Source of the DNA: CAZWLD01 sp964634685
Lineage (GTDB): Bacteria; Bacillota_I; Bacilli_A; Acholeplasmatales; JAEDCM01
DNA: 24,882 bases
Direction of reading: 5' to 3'
Assembly (NCBI GenBank): GCA_964634685.1
Contig: CAZWLD010000034.1
Location: 1 to 24,882 of the forward strand
The notes under the pieces were generated by a model, which was not told where the DNA came from, did not search any database, and was given only the letters and a program-made list of their open reading frames with translations. The position numbers were made by a program, and so were the translations under genes. Position 1 is the first letter of the stretch; every line of letters begins with the position of its first letter. This document shows, in pieces, positions 14,522-22,206 of the stretch.

Positions 14522-14550
14522 ATTATAGCATTATAGATTTTATTTGGCAA
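14522..14550 (-). promoter_or_regulatory. Sigma-A promoter of the minor-pilin operon
   Basis: On the minus strand TTGCCA (plus-strand 14545-14550), a 17-bp spacer and TATAAT (14522-14527). It drives transcription away from the pilB operon. Confidence 0.8.
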
Positions 14551-14637
14551 TATTTTTAATGAAAACAGTTTCTTTTTTGGTGATGGGAGATATCTAATAC
14601 ATTTTTTAATGTTATTTTTTAAAAAAATATGGTTTTT

Positions 14638-14658
14638 TTGAAAACGTTTTGATATAAT
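14638..14658 (+). promoter_or_regulatory. Promoter of the pilB operon overlapping a cre-like palindrome
   Basis: A perfect -10 TATAAT lies at 14653-14658; the -35 region is weak. The near-palindrome TGAAAACGTTTTGA (14639-14652) abuts the -10 and fills the spacer. It fits the CcpA cre consensus WTGNAANCGNWNNCW at 14638-14652 with one mismatch. A LacI/GalR-type repressor bound there would block the promoter. The predicted 5' untranslated leader is very short. Confidence 0.5.
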
Positions 14659-14679
14659 CATAATGAAGAGGTGAATTCA

Positions 14680-16143
14680 ATGAAGAAGTTTTTTAGTAAA
14701 TACTGGTATGCAATAGTAGTTTCAGCTGCTTTATTAGTAGCTATCACACTATCAATTGTATGTTTTGTAACCCTTGGCGGTAATACCAAAGTGGATACAA
14801 CCAGTGTTGGATATATTGGCTTTGGAAATCGAACTAGTGAAACCGAAATAAAAAGTTATTTATCAAATAGGGTTTCAGCATGGAAAAAGGATACCAATTA
14901 TACAATTGAGTATCAAGGAACAACATTTGTAATTCAAACAAGAAATGAGCAAAATCCTGAACAATTTGATCGTTTGTCAATTCTAGATTTTGATGTTGAT
15001 AAAACATATCAATTGGCGAAGAAAAATGTTCAAGGAAATCCAGCGTATTTCAATATCAATAATGATGCTTTAGCAGATATGCATGAGGAAATGGTTCGTA
15101 CATTTGGACTTGAAACTGTCAATGGTATTGATATGGAAGTTTTATTAGGAAGAATTACAAAGGCTGCTCAAACATTAACAAGAACCATTGAAATTCCATT
15201 ACATGAATGTTTGAATGAAGCAGTTAAAAAATATGAATATAACGGTTGGATTTTTTCATTAATGAATTTAGATAACGCTGATGTTTTAGCTCTAGATGGG
15301 AAAGAAATTGAAATCAACCCAGGATATTTTTCTTTATTAAATACAGCGAGCGTTGCTCATGATCCTGATCCTATTTTAGATGAAAACAACAATGTTACTG
15401 GCTACAAGCAAAACAAATATGATTTATCTACTTTGACTAATCGTCAATTGAGTATTTTAGCAAGCGGACTTGCTAAGGTTATTCAAGAAACAAGCTTCCA
15501 AGCTATCACAAAAACGCAAGAGGAAGAATATAATGTTTCTTATGCAACTGGTACAATCGAGGATATTTTGGTTTCAATAATCAAACCAAATTCTCCAACA
15601 GATTTAAATAGTTTTGATTTTAGTTTTGTTAATCCTGAGAAATACTCATTTACCTTTACAATTTTGAGAAAGGCAGATGATCAATTAGAATTCAAATTAA
15701 TCGGCTATAAATATGCTGTTGAATATGAGATTGTAAAGAGTGTAACTGAATTAGCATACAAAACAACAATCAATGAAACTCTTTCCAATGATGCTATGTT
15801 TGAAGGTATGACTGATGATGAAAAGAAAGCATATTTACTTGAAAATGGTTATGAAAGAATGTCATATCTTGAATACTGCATTAAGTATAAAGATATAATT
15901 TTTGAGGATGAGAATTTTACAGACAAAGAAATTGAGGAAGGACTAGGTGAATTAGGTTCTTATGATTGCTTTGTAAAAGTTGAAACTGAAGGTAAAACAG
16001 GATATCAAGTCGATTATTATCGTCGCGTTGTTCATCCTGATGGAACTGTTGAGCCTCTTTCTCAAACAATTTATACTTCACCAGAGTGTTTTTGGCAAGT
16101 TGATGAAGTAATAAGTTCCGTTAGTTTTTTACCATTAAGTTAG
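14680..16143 (+). CDS. Membrane-anchored exported protein of unknown function, first gene of the pilB operon
   Basis: 487 residues from the ATG at 14680, which has GAGGTG 6 bp upstream; a GTG at 14671 lies inside that binding site and is unlikely. One N-terminal membrane helix (about 9-31: WYAIVVSAALLVAITLSIVCFV) is followed by a long hydrophilic domain, so it should face outward. There is no prepilin motif and no lipobox. Residues about 45-110 (VGYIGFGNRTSETEIKSYL..., then LDFDVDKTYQLAKKNVQGN) faintly recall the YoaR/VanW-associated domain, not enough to name it. The gene lies 12 bp before pilB, so it probably belongs to the pilus machine, perhaps as a wall-spanning component. I do not recognise the family. 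Confidence 0.75.
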   Translation: MKKFFSKYWYAIVVSAALLVAITLSIVCFVTLGGNTKVDTTSVGYIGFGNRTSETEIKSYLSNRVSAWKKDTNYTIEYQGTTFVIQTRNEQNPEQFDRLSILDFDVDKTYQLAKKNVQGNPAYFNINNDALADMHEEMVRTFGLETVNGIDMEVLLGRITKAAQTLTRTIEIPLHECLNEAVKKYEYNGWIFSLMNLDNADVLALDGKEIEINPGYFSLLNTASVAHDPDPILDENNNVTGYKQNKYDLSTLTNRQLSILASGLAKVIQETSFQAITKTQEEEYNVSYATGTIEDILVSIIKPNSPTDLNSFDFSFVNPEKYSFTFTILRKADDQLEFKLIGYKYAVEYEIVKSVTELAYKTTINETLSNDAMFEGMTDDEKKAYLLENGYERMSYLEYCIKYKDIIFEDENFTDKEIEEGLGELGSYDCFVKVETEGKTGYQVDYYRRVVHPDGTVEPLSQTIYTSPECFWQVDEVISSVSFLPLS

Positions 16144-16155
16144 GAGAGTGATAAT

Positions 16156-17835
16156 ATGGCAATTAAGAGAATAGGTGACATTTTAATTGAAGAAAGAGTT
16201 ATCACTCCGGAACAATTAAGTCAAGCATTAAAAGTAAAAGCCAAGGATGAGCGTTTAGGAGAATGCTTAATCCGTTTAGGCTATGTAACAGAAAGTCAAG
16301 TTTTATCCGTTTTAGAGAATACAACCGGAGTTCAACGTATTTCTCTTGCAAAATACAACCTTGATGAAACAATCTTAGCTTTAATTGATGAGGAATTTGC
16401 AAGAAGAAATAAAGTAATTCCACTTAAGGTTGAAGGTCAACATTTATACGTTGCTGTAAATGACCCGTTGGATTTTGCTGTTGTTGAAGATTTACGTGTT
16501 GTAACTGGTTATAAACCAAGAGTATTTACAGCATTAAAAAATGAAATTGATTCCGCAATTGAAAAATATTATGGCTTCAATCGTACAATGGAAGCCTTAG
16601 GTTTAAAGAGCAAAAATGGTCAAGTAGTCAACATTGAAACAACAGGTGAAGATAACACCGTTGTTCCTGATGAAGCTGATGAAACACCAATGGTTCAATT
16701 AGTTAACCAGATTCTTGCATCTGCCGTTTTCCAAAGAGCATCAGATATTCATATTGACCCTCTAGACAACATCGTAGCTGTTAGATATCGTATCGATGGT
16801 GTTTTGGATACGGTAAGAGAATTCCCAATTCGACTTCACCCACAATTAGTATCACGTGTAAAGGTTATGTCAGGAATGGACATTACCGAAGCTCGTATAC
16901 CTCAAGATGGTCGTATCCAAACATATATTAACAACAAACACGTCGACTTGCGTATTTCAACCCTTCCAACAGTTCGTGGCGAAAAAATCGTTATGCGTAT
17001 CTTGGATATCGGAGGAAACACCAACAAAGTTAATAATATCGGTCTAAATGCTCGTGATGAAGCTGTTGTTAGAAAAGTAATTTCGGCTCCAAACGGTATT
17101 ATCCTAGTATCAGGACCTACTGGATCTGGTAAAACAACTACGCTTTACGCTTGTTTAAATGAGCTTAACACTCCAGGTGTTAATATCATTACCGTCGAAG
17201 ACCCAGTCGAAATCAAGGTTCAAGGTATTAACCAGGTTCAAGTTCAAGCTGATGTTAATATGACCTTTGCCAATGCCTTACGTGCCATCTTACGTCAGGA
17301 CCCTAATATCGTAATGATCGGAGAAATTCGTGATGGTGAAACTGCCGAAATCGCTGTTCGTGCATCGTTGACAGGTCACTTAGTATTATCAACAATCCAT
17401 ACTAACGATGCCGTTAAAACAATTTCTCGTTTAGTTGATATGGGAATTGAGCCATTCATGATTTCATCTTCATTATCTTGCGTTATTTCCCAACGTTTAG
17501 TTCGTCGTTTATGCGAAGAATGTAGCTATTATGATGATCCAACTGTTCAAGAACGACAAGTTTTTGATCGATATGGAATTAAGGTTGATAAAGTTAAACG
17601 ACCAAAAGGATGCCCTTCATGTAATAACAAAGGATACTTCGGTCGTGTTGGTATCTTCGAAGTATTAGTTGTTAATGATGAATTAAGACAATTAATTACG
17701 GAAAATGCCTCTGTTATGAAATTAACGGACGCTGCTCGTCGAGGCGGATGCCGTACCTTAATTGAAAGTGGTCTTGAAAAATGTGCCATGGGTCTTACAA
17801 CATTAGAGGAAGTAATTAAGGTTACTTTTGATTAA
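16156..17835 (+). CDS. pilB: Type IV pilus assembly ATPase PilB (GspE/ComGA family)
   Basis: 559 residues. It powers pilin polymerisation at the cytoplasmic face. The N-terminal MshEN/T2SSE_N domain spans about 1-140, with two RxGxxL helical motifs at 5-28 and 33-55. The ATPase domain has Walker A GPTGSGKTTT (320-329), the Asp box VEDPVE (347-352), Walker B IVMIGEIRD (385-393) and the His box LTGHLVLSTIHTND (405-418). A zinc-type tetracysteine is present: C453, C456, C486, C489. It is PilB rather than PilT, given the MshEN domain and the Cys4 motif. Codons ending in C and CGT arginines are more frequent than in neighbouring genes, suggesting high expression. The pilC gene follows 14 bp downstream. 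Confidence 0.96.
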   Translation: MAIKRIGDILIEERVITPEQLSQALKVKAKDERLGECLIRLGYVTESQVLSVLENTTGVQRISLAKYNLDETILALIDEEFARRNKVIPLKVEGQHLYVAVNDPLDFAVVEDLRVVTGYKPRVFTALKNEIDSAIEKYYGFNRTMEALGLKSKNGQVVNIETTGEDNTVVPDEADETPMVQLVNQILASAVFQRASDIHIDPLDNIVAVRYRIDGVLDTVREFPIRLHPQLVSRVKVMSGMDITEARIPQDGRIQTYINNKHVDLRISTLPTVRGEKIVMRILDIGGNTNKVNNIGLNARDEAVVRKVISAPNGIILVSGPTGSGKTTTLYACLNELNTPGVNIITVEDPVEIKVQGINQVQVQADVNMTFANALRAILRQDPNIVMIGEIRDGETAEIAVRASLTGHLVLSTIHTNDAVKTISRLVDMGIEPFMISSSLSCVISQRLVRRLCEECSYYDDPTVQERQVFDRYGIKVDKVKRPKGCPSCNNKGYFGRVGIFEVLVVNDELRQLITENASVMKLTDAARRGGCRTLIESGLEKCAMGLTTLEEVIKVTFD

Positions 17836-17849
17836 TAAGGAGGACTAAA

Positions 17850-19079
17850 ATGGTAAATATTCATAATTATCGCTATGAAGGTACCGATGCCTACGGTAAA
17901 AAAATCAAAGGTACAACCGAAGGTACAAGCCGTTCAATTTGTTTAAGATTCCTTGAACAAAAAAATTATACAATTACAAAATTAGAAGAATATTCAAACA
18001 TTATGACAAAACTTGAAGGTCTTACGCTTGGTAAGACCATCAAGGATGATGTTTTGGTTTTCTTCTTAAAACAATTAGGTTCACTTTTAACTGCTGGTGT
18101 AAAGCTTGTTGAAGCACTAGAATTACTTGCGATGCAGCAGGAAAGTAAGGCTGTTCGTAAAATCCTATTTGCCGTTTATCAAGAGGTTTATAATGGTAAT
18201 AAATTATCTGCAGCTTTTGCAATGTTTGAAAATGATTTCCCAAATGTTTTGGTTGCGATGACTGAAGCTGGAGAGGCAACTGGTGATATTGGAAATACCA
18301 TCAAAGCCGCTGCTGAGCATTTTGAAAGTTCCCAAAGAACTAGAAAAGCTGTGTCAAGCGTTGTTAAGTCACCGATGATTTATTTAGGAATTACCATTGT
18401 CGTTATGATTGCGATGCTTTTATTAGTATTCCCAACCTTCCAAGAAATGTTTGATGCGATGGGCGCTGAATCATTGCCATGGATTACTCAATTCTACATT
18501 GATATGGCTGATTTTATGAAAAAGTATTTCTTGTGGATATTTATAGTAATTGCAGTTATAGCAGGAAGCATATTCGCTGCCTTCCGTTTCAGTGAGAAGG
18601 TCCGTTGGTATTTTGATGTTTTTAAAATTAAAGTGCCAATTATGGGAAAATTGCAGCAAATGAACAACCAGATATTAATTGCTAATACCTTATCACAATT
18701 AATGGGAAGAGGCTGTGGTGCTGTTCAAGCCTTAGAAATAACTAAAAAAGTTTTGAAAAATCGTGTTTATATTGATATCATTGATAAAGCTCATGACAAT
18801 GTTGTGGAAGGACGTGGTTTTGCTAAAGCTTTTGAAGAATCTTGGGCTATCGATCCAATTATGAGTCGTATGATTGCAACTGGTGAAAGAACTTCCGAAA
18901 TTCCAAAGCTTCTTGAATCACTATCTAAATTCTATGGTGAGATTTCAGCTGATAGTATTGCAAGAACAAAAGCAGTATTACAACCTGTACTTATGCTTTT
19001 AGTTTATGTTGTTGTTGGTTCTTTATTAATTGCGATTATGTTACCAGAGTTAACGGTTGGTTCGCAAGCACTTGGATAG
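17850..19079 (+). CDS. pilC: Type IV pilus inner-membrane platform protein PilC (GspF/ComGB family)
   Basis: 409 residues with two T2SSF domains. An N-terminal cytoplasmic region begins YRYEGTDAYGKKIKGTTEG. First-domain motifs are FLKQLGSLLTAGVKLVEALELL (about 70-91) and VLVAMTEAGEATGDIG near 132-147. Membrane helices lie at about 172-194 and 223-247. The second domain has LSQLMGRGCGAVQALEI and ATGERTSEIPKLLESL (about 346-361), and a last helix is at about 378-400. PilC is the membrane hub turned by PilB and handed pilin subunits. GGAGG precedes the ATG. It is the last gene of the 14680-19079 operon. Confidence 0.95.
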   Translation: MVNIHNYRYEGTDAYGKKIKGTTEGTSRSICLRFLEQKNYTITKLEEYSNIMTKLEGLTLGKTIKDDVLVFFLKQLGSLLTAGVKLVEALELLAMQQESKAVRKILFAVYQEVYNGNKLSAAFAMFENDFPNVLVAMTEAGEATGDIGNTIKAAAEHFESSQRTRKAVSSVVKSPMIYLGITIVVMIAMLLLVFPTFQEMFDAMGAESLPWITQFYIDMADFMKKYFLWIFIVIAVIAGSIFAAFRFSEKVRWYFDVFKIKVPIMGKLQQMNNQILIANTLSQLMGRGCGAVQALEITKKVLKNRVYIDIIDKAHDNVVEGRGFAKAFEESWAIDPIMSRMIATGERTSEIPKLLESLSKFYGEISADSIARTKAVLQPVLMLLVYVVVGSLLIAIMLPELTVGSQALG

Positions 19080-19095
19080 CAAAAAGAAAAGAAAA

Positions 19096-19110
19096 ATTCA
19101 AACGTTTTCA
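19096..19110. promoter_or_regulatory. cre-like palindrome between pilC and the major pilin gene
   Basis: The core TCAAACGTTTTCA (19098-19110) reads TGAAAACGTTTGA on the minus strand and shares the 11-mer TGAAAACGTTT with the site at 14639. It matches WTGNAANCGNWNNCW (19096-19110) with one mismatch. It lies about 50 bp upstream of the probable pilin promoter. Confidence 0.4.
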
Positions 19111-19137
19111 CAAAAAAATTAATCTTAAAAAAAGTTG

Positions 19138-19176
19138 GAGAAAAATGTATAAAAACGGTTGCATTTTTCTCTTTTC
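19138..19176 (+). terminator. Terminator after pilC
   Basis: GAGAAAAATG pairs perfectly with CATTTTTCTC over a 14-nt loop, followed by TTTT. It separates the pilB-pilC operon from the major pilin gene. Confidence 0.75.
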
Positions 19177-19187
19177 TATGTAATAAT
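19160..19187 (+). promoter_or_regulatory. Candidate promoter of the major pilin gene
   Basis: TTGCAT (19160-19165) and TAATAA (19182-19187) with a 16-bp spacer, overlapping the pilC terminator. The boxes are imperfect, but a separate promoter is expected because the gene has terminators on both sides. Confidence 0.45.
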
Positions 19188-19252
19188 ATAGTTGTAATGA
19201 AAATTACGAAATATAGAAAACAAAAAAATATGATATAAGGAGAGAATTAAAA

Positions 19253-19702
19253 ATGACAACTTTAAAAAACAAAAAAGGTGTATCTTTAGTTGAGTTAATT
19301 GCCGTAATCGTTATTATGGGTATTATCGCAACAGTTGGTGGTATCTCAGTCGCTACTATCATCGAAAATTCTAACAAATCTGCGGCACAACAAGCTCTTG
19401 TAGATGTAATGACTGCTGGAAAAAATTATTTAAATGCAAATCCTGATAAGGATTGTGTTGCATTAGCTGATTTAGAAACTTCATTAGAAAAAACTACTTA
19501 TGCTAAGGTAAAAAGCTTAGAAGGTAGTCTTTGGGTTTGTGTTAATGCTGGAAAAACAGAATTTACTTTTTCATCAACAAATCCTGTGAGTGGTAGTACT
19601 TATACTTATCCAGCAGCAACTGATGTAACTGTTCAAGTAGGTAAGTATGATGTAAAATATACTAAAGCTTCTGGTACATATGAAACTAGCCCACATGCTT
19701 AA
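19253..19702 (+). CDS. pilA: Major type IV pilin (PilA/ComGC-like)
   Basis: 149 residues. The leader MTTLKNKKG is followed by VSLVELIAVIVIMGIIATVGGISVATII, with Glu at +5 and an uninterrupted helix, a canonical class III prepilin signal. The mature pilin is about 140 residues. The exported domain has two cysteines (DKDCVAL and WVCVNAG) that could form the disulfide typical of pilins. The ribosome binding site AAGGAGAG is strong. The gene stands alone between two terminators, as expected for the most abundant subunit, and lies between the pilBC operon and the pilD-pilMNO operon. It is a close paralogue of the pilin at 10572. Confidence 0.9.
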   Translation: MTTLKNKKGVSLVELIAVIVIMGIIATVGGISVATIIENSNKSAAQQALVDVMTAGKNYLNANPDKDCVALADLETSLEKTTYAKVKSLEGSLWVCVNAGKTEFTFSSTNPVSGSTYTYPAATDVTVQVGKYDVKYTKASGTYETSPHA

Positions 19703-19738
19703 TCAGAAATGAATAATTAATCCAAACAATACACCTAT

Positions 19739-19766
19739 AAAGGAGACTCTGTCTCCTTTTTTCTTT
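19739..19766 (+). terminator. Strong terminator of the major pilin gene
   Basis: AAAGGAGAC pairs with GTCTCCTTT around TCT, then a run of T. Confidence 0.88.
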
Positions 19767-19783
19767 TTCTTTTTTATTTTCTC

Positions 19784-19812
19784 TTGTAAACGCTCTTTAA
19801 TTATTATATAAT
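19784..19812 (+). promoter_or_regulatory. Promoter of the pilD-pilMNO operon with an overlapping cre-like site
   Basis: TTGTAA (19784-19789), a 17-bp spacer and TATAAT (19807-19812). The bases 19784-19798, covering the -35 box, match WTGNAANCGNWNNCW with one mismatch, so a CcpA-type regulator could occlude it. Confidence 0.65.
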
Positions 19813-19830
19813 TAATATAAAGGTGATATT

Positions 19831-20562
19831 ATGCTTGCTTTGCAAATTTTCTATACTGTCTATTTTTTTATGATGGGCGCATTATTCGCCTCATTCTATA
19901 ATGTTGTAGGAATAAGAGTCTATGAACATTGCTCTTTGCTTAGATCAAGCCAATGTCCGAAATGTAACCATAAACTTAGATGGTGTGATATCATTCCTAT
20001 TTTTGGTTATCTAATCAATGGCGGTAAATGTCATTTTTGTAGAGAGCCTATTCACATCAAATATTTTTTGATTGAAGTCTTTGGTGGAACACTACTGGCT
20101 CTAAGCTTTTGGTTTTTAGGATTCTCAGTTGAATTCTTATATGCCTTTATAATTTTCTCAATGCTTTTAGTAATAGCTGTTGCTTATTACGAATATCACA
20201 AAGTAATGAATCAAGCAGTATATATCTTTTTGCCAATAGCTTTGATAATAACAATTTATCTTGAGCTTATAACTCATAGTGGAATTTTATATAAAAGCTT
20301 TATAGGTGCTGGCGTTTTAGCATTATTAACTTATCTTTTACGATTTATCAATCCAAATAATAAAAAATATTTTGTTTATTCCATCGCTGTTGGATTTGCA
20401 GTTAATTTTGAAGGCTTAATCTTATTATTACCAATTATTGGTCTAGGTATGCTTTTAAAATTAGCTATCAAAAAAATTCCAACATTGTATATTGTAGCTT
20501 TCGCTACGATGATTTCATTTATCTTTAGTTCAGGCTTAATAGAATTAATAAAAAATTTATAG
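19831..20562 (+). CDS. pilD: Prepilin peptidase (A24/PilD) homologue lacking the catalytic aspartates
   Basis: 243-residue polytopic membrane protein. The N-terminal part is typical of PilD/GspO: GALFASFYNVVGIRV (16-30), the zinc-type cysteines CPKC (42-45) and CHFC (67-70), and WCDIIPIFGYLINGGKC (51-67). In the A24 family two Asp residues are needed, one in an aliphatic-Asp stretch and one in GxGDxK. Here the first region reads AYYEYHKVMN (E121 at the Asp position) and no GxGDxK exists; the region reads NNKKYFVYSIAVG (176-188). The only Asp in the whole protein is D53, in the cytoplasmic loop. The ribosome binding site is AGGTGAT, and pilM follows 16 bp later. Either this is a pseudo-enzyme or glutamates (E121, E194) do the work. 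Confidence 0.82.
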   Translation: MLALQIFYTVYFFMMGALFASFYNVVGIRVYEHCSLLRSSQCPKCNHKLRWCDIIPIFGYLINGGKCHFCREPIHIKYFLIEVFGGTLLALSFWFLGFSVEFLYAFIIFSMLLVIAVAYYEYHKVMNQAVYIFLPIALIITIYLELITHSGILYKSFIGAGVLALLTYLLRFINPNNKKYFVYSIAVGFAVNFEGLILLLPIIGLGMLLKLAIKKIPTLYIVAFATMISFIFSSGLIELIKNL

Positions 20563-20578
20563 AAGAGGATGTGATTAC

Positions 20579-21541
20579 ATGGCTTTAATTAACAATGTAG
20601 AGTTAAACATCAGTATTAATGATGAAGGTATCGGATTTGTTGAAAAAGAACCAGGTATGACAGAAGTTGGTAACTATAGTGAAATTAGATTACCAAAAGG
20701 AGTTATTAAAAATGGTTATATCAAGGAACCAGAAATTTTACTTGAAAAATTAAAAACCATTTTTAAAAACTTTAAAATCAAATCAAAAAATGTTCGTTGG
20801 ATTATTTCCGAGCAAAATGCCATCTTAAGAGATATCACCATCTCTAAAGATGATATCCAAGGAAAATCAGTTGAAGACTATATCAAGAGTCAAATTGGAA
20901 AGACACTTCACTTCCCATTTAAAAAACCAATTTTCCATCATTTTGTTAAAGAAGAAAAAACAGATCAATTAAGAATAATTCTTTACATTCTTGATGAAAA
21001 TATGCTTCACGACTATCTTGATGTCTTTGATCGTCTTCATGTTCGTAATGTCTCATTTGAAATGCCAGCGTTAGCTTTATTTAGATTGTACTATCAAGAA
21101 AATGAAGATAAATCTGAAGAAGCATCAGCGAAAAAGAGATCAAGTGATATCAACGAAGAAGATTTGATTGATGGATTAATGGTTTATCAGATGTTTGATT
21201 CAATGTTCTCTTTGACCGTTTTTGAAAAAGAATTCCCAGTATTCTCTTTGATGGATGATGTTGAAGATGGTTCAAGAATTTATGAAACAACCGAACAATA
21301 CATTTTCCGTATTGCCAATTACTATAAATTCAATTTGAATGATGGAAAGAAACAAATCAATAAAATTGTTGTCTTCAATCTAACATCAAATAAAACTAAT
21401 GATGATGTTAGGACAGAATTAGACGTTAGATTAAAAGGCTTAAATTATGAAGTCTTTGATATGAATAAAAAGTCTGAATACTACGAAAAAATCTTACCAA
21501 CAAGCTGTTATGTAGCCTTAGCTGCCAGCTTATATAAATAG
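20579..21541 (+). CDS. pilM: PilM-like actin-fold pilus assembly protein
   Basis: 320 residues, cytoplasmic. PilM is an actin/FtsA-fold nucleotide-binding protein that holds the cytoplasmic tail of PilN. Seen here are a beta-strand N-terminus (NNVELNISINDEGIGFVE), LPKGVIKNGYIKEPEIL (40-56), which corresponds to the conserved LPxGxIxNGxIxD segment, NVRWIISEQNAILRDITI (75-92), and the PilM-like EDYIKSQIGKTLHFPF (100-115). The classical N-terminal phosphate loop is poorly conserved, and it is a little shorter than Gram-negative PilM (about 350). The gene order pilM-pilN-pilO supports the call. Confidence 0.82.
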   Translation: MALINNVELNISINDEGIGFVEKEPGMTEVGNYSEIRLPKGVIKNGYIKEPEILLEKLKTIFKNFKIKSKNVRWIISEQNAILRDITISKDDIQGKSVEDYIKSQIGKTLHFPFKKPIFHHFVKEEKTDQLRIILYILDENMLHDYLDVFDRLHVRNVSFEMPALALFRLYYQENEDKSEEASAKKRSSDINEEDLIDGLMVYQMFDSMFSLTVFEKEFPVFSLMDDVEDGSRIYETTEQYIFRIANYYKFNLNDGKKQINKIVVFNLTSNKTNDDVRTELDVRLKGLNYEVFDMNKKSEYYEKILPTSCYVALAASLYK

Positions 21542-21552
21542 GAGGTGTTAAA

Positions 21553-22206
21553 ATGAAAGGTTTACAAATTGATTTTCAATTAAAACGACAAACATTACTT
21601 GGAAAAATAATGAATTACCTTTTGATTTTAGCTGTTTTTATCGTAGCTATGACCTTCTGTGTATATGTTCCATATATCGGATTAGTTAAGGAAAAAAATC
21701 TTTTAATCCAACAACACGCCGATGCCAAAAATGAATATAACCAATTGATCAATGAAAATGCTGATCGTACTGTCAATGATGCCGCCTCAAAAAAATATCA
21801 AGCTGATTACGAAACTTTAAAAAGCTCTTTAGGTACAACTAAATTATCATTTACCGTTGGTGAGGAAGAGGTTGTCTTTGATGGTCTAGATGAAGAAATT
21901 GGATATTATACATCACATCAAGATAAAATCAAATATATTCTTGCGGCAGTTGAAGAATTTAATAAATATTATGAGGAAAAAAATATCATTGCTAAAATAG
22001 AATATCTCAAAATAGATTCCCTTAAGAAGGAAATTAGTATGTCAATTATTTTTGATATCAATAGTAATGATATAACTACCTTTAGAAATAAGATGAAAAC
22101 ATATTATTTATCCAAAGAATTTGTTCCATTTGTAACTAGCGTAGATTCACAAAATGCGACATCAGGTATTGATGAAGGATTGGAGTTGGTATTACATTAT
22201 GAGTAA
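21553..22206 (+). CDS. pilN: PilN-like pilus assembly protein
   Basis: 217 residues with a short cytoplasmic N-terminus (KGLQIDFQLKRQ), one membrane helix (about 19-41) and a coiled-coil start of the outer domain (about 42-75, EKNLLIQQHADAKNEYNQLINE). This is the bitopic layout of PilN, which binds PilM inside and PilO outside. The N-terminal peptide lacks the exact INLLP-type PilM-binding motif of proteobacteria. GGAGGTG precedes the ATG; 11 bp separate it from pilM, and its last 8 bp overlap pilO. The call rests on topology and position. Confidence 0.75.
   Translation: MKGLQIDFQLKRQTLLGKIMNYLLILAVFIVAMTFCVYVPYIGLVKEKNLLIQQHADAKNEYNQLINENADRTVNDAASKKYQADYETLKSSLGTTKLSFTVGEEEVVFDGLDEEIGYYTSHQDKIKYILAAVEEFNKYYEEKNIIAKIEYLKIDSLKKEISMSIIFDINSNDITTFRNKMKTYYLSKEFVPFVTSVDSQNATSGIDEGLELVLHYE

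Noticed and set aside
22154..22198. Upstream start for pilO
   Set aside because: The extra residues lie in pilN coding sequence in another frame without a binding site. The overlapping ATG at 22199 gives a standard PilO N-terminus.
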